Both the position numbers and the translations under genes were made by a program. This document shows positions 63,228 through 64,000 of a stretch of 64,000 bases of DNA, piece by piece; the first letter of the stretch is position 1, and the number at the start of each line of letters is the position of its first letter. The notes under the pieces were generated by a model. It had not been told where the DNA came from and did not search any database. It worked only from the letters and a program-made list of their open reading frames with translations. This stretch comes from Nocardia yamanashiensis NBRC 100130 (lineage in GTDB: Bacteria > Actinomycetota > Actinomycetes > Mycobacteriales > Mycobacteriaceae): the NCBI RefSeq assembly GCF_001613325.1, contig NZ_BDCD01000002.1, positions 124,001-188,000 of the forward strand. The letters are read 5' to 3'.

Positions 63228-64000
63228 GTGTCTCGTCATGACACGGATAGTTCCGAAAACGAAGTACTCACCGACGGCGCACCGCTGCACGTCGAATTGA
63301 CCGATACCGATCGCCGCGTGATCGATCTGCTCACCGCGCCGCAGCGCGCCTGGTTCAGCCCGCGCTTCTACGGCCTGGACAATCTGCCCGCCGAGGGGCC
63401 GGTGCTACTGGTCGGCAATCACACCCTGGCCGGCGGCACCGACGCGCCGCTGCTGGCGCACGAGATTCTGGTGCAGCGCGATCGGCTGGTGCGGGGACTG
63501 GCCGAGAACGTGCTCATCGATGTCCCGGTGCTGCGAGATGCGTTGCACCGCTTGGGAATCGTGCGCGGGAACCGGCACAACTGCCAGACCCTGCTGCGCA
63601 AGGGCGAGGCCGTGGCGGTGTTCCCCGGGGGCGGGCGCGAGGCCATGCGCGGCAAGGGGCAGAAGTATCAGCTGATCTGGGAGGGGCGGACCGGGTTCGC
63701 GCGAATGGCGATCGAGACCGGGGCGACCATCGTGCCCATGGCCATGGTGGGCGGCGACGACATCTTCGACATCGTCTTCGACGGCGACCATCCGGTCATG
63801 GCTCCGGTCAAGCGCCTGGTGGTCGGCATGGGCCTGCGCGCCAACCTGACCCCGCCGCTGATCCGCGGCGTCGGCCCCACCCTGCTGCCCAAGCCGGAGC
63901 GCTTCTACTACTCCCTCGGCACGCCCATCGACACCGCGGCCTGGCAGGACTTCGAGGATGTCGAAGAGGCCGCGAGCGAATTGCAGACCGTGGTGAAGAA
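63228..64000 (+). CDS. PlsC-like lysophospholipid acyltransferase (3' end cut)
   Basis: The visible 257 residues run off the right edge. GTG 63228 has GGGAGGG 7 bases upstream. The catalytic region is GNHTLAGGTDAPLL, a His followed by Asp with six residues between rather than the usual four, and the substrate motif is FPGGGREAMR. IVPMAMVGGDDIFD and FYYSLGTPID are the later LPLAT marks. It should transfer acyl groups to a glycerolipid or alcohol at the membrane. It may use acyl-CoA made by the neighbouring synthetase, which is inference. Confidence 0.85.
   Translation, partial: MSRHDTDSSENEVLTDGAPLHVELTDTDRRVIDLLTAPQRAWFSPRFYGLDNLPAEGPVLLVGNHTLAGGTDAPLLAHEILVQRDRLVRGLAENVLIDVPVLRDALHRLGIVRGNRHNCQTLLRKGEAVAVFPGGGREAMRGKGQKYQLIWEGRTGFARMAIETGATIVPMAMVGGDDIFDIVFDGDHPVMAPVKRLVVGMGLRANLTPPLIRGVGPTLLPKPERFYYSLGTPIDTAAWQDFEDVEEAASELQTVVK

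Overview
The window is high-GC actinobacterial chromosome, most likely from Nocardia or a close relative in the Mycobacteriales. The evidence is gene order. The blocks argA-pgsA-clgR-pspA-pspM, glycosyltransferase-DUF3046-recA-recX, gluABCD and miaB-TM protein-DUF349-LigB-like-miaA-trmH-dapF-hflX follow the order seen around recA in Mycobacterium tuberculosis and Corynebacterium, with accessory genes inserted between them. No tRNA, rRNA, IS element, prophage, integrase or CRISPR array was seen, and no gene-free gap exceeds about 270 bases.

Layout. 1-10521: 3' part of a very large non-ribosomal peptide synthetase (NRPS), read as [A]-T-E-C-(half C)-A-T-C-A-T-TE; its 5' end lies outside the window. 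10529-16860: accessory genes: a membrane-anchored Ser/Thr kinase of unusual layout, a serine beta-lactamase-like hydrolase, an AraC regulator, an SDR with a divergent XRE/MmyB-type regulator, and a YciI protein. 16899-21838: argA, pgsA and a cinA C-terminal-domain gene, then the envelope-stress unit clgR-pspA-pspM plus a tiny two-helix membrane protein, with a good SigE-type promoter in front of clgR. 21961-28437: quinone oxidoreductase, a CUT2 sugar ABC importer with its ROK repressor and a matching operator, and a PIG-L deacetylase. 28597-36054: glycosyltransferase, DUF3046, CGNR regulator, DHA2 efflux pump with divergent double AsnC regulator, then recA-recX. recA carries both a LexA box and a textbook RecA-NDp (PafBC-type) promoter; RecX has an unusually long disordered N-terminus.

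36158-43383: accessory genes: alpha/beta hydrolase with divergent ArsR-like regulator, two small unknown genes, a TetR-KstD steroid-dehydrogenase pair with a palindromic operator, and a PAP2-diacylglycerol kinase fusion. 43552-46834: gluABCD glutamate-type uptake operon on the minus strand. 47017-59486: tRNA modification and conserved core genes (miaB, miaA, TrmH-like, dapF, hflX) with a RlaP-type nucleotidyltransferase and an old yellow enzyme/MerR pair inserted. 59599-64000: PucR-type regulator, NTF2-like protein, FadD17-like acyl-CoA synthetase and a PlsC-like acyltransferase cut by the window end.

The most unusual items are the orphan C-terminal half of a condensation domain in the NRPS, the DFN-motif kinase with a planctomycete-like pre-kinase region, the extended RecX, the stacked DNA-damage promoters of recA, and a recurring hairpin that closes several transcription units. 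Start codons are often GTG; where the choice is uncertain this is stated in the entry.
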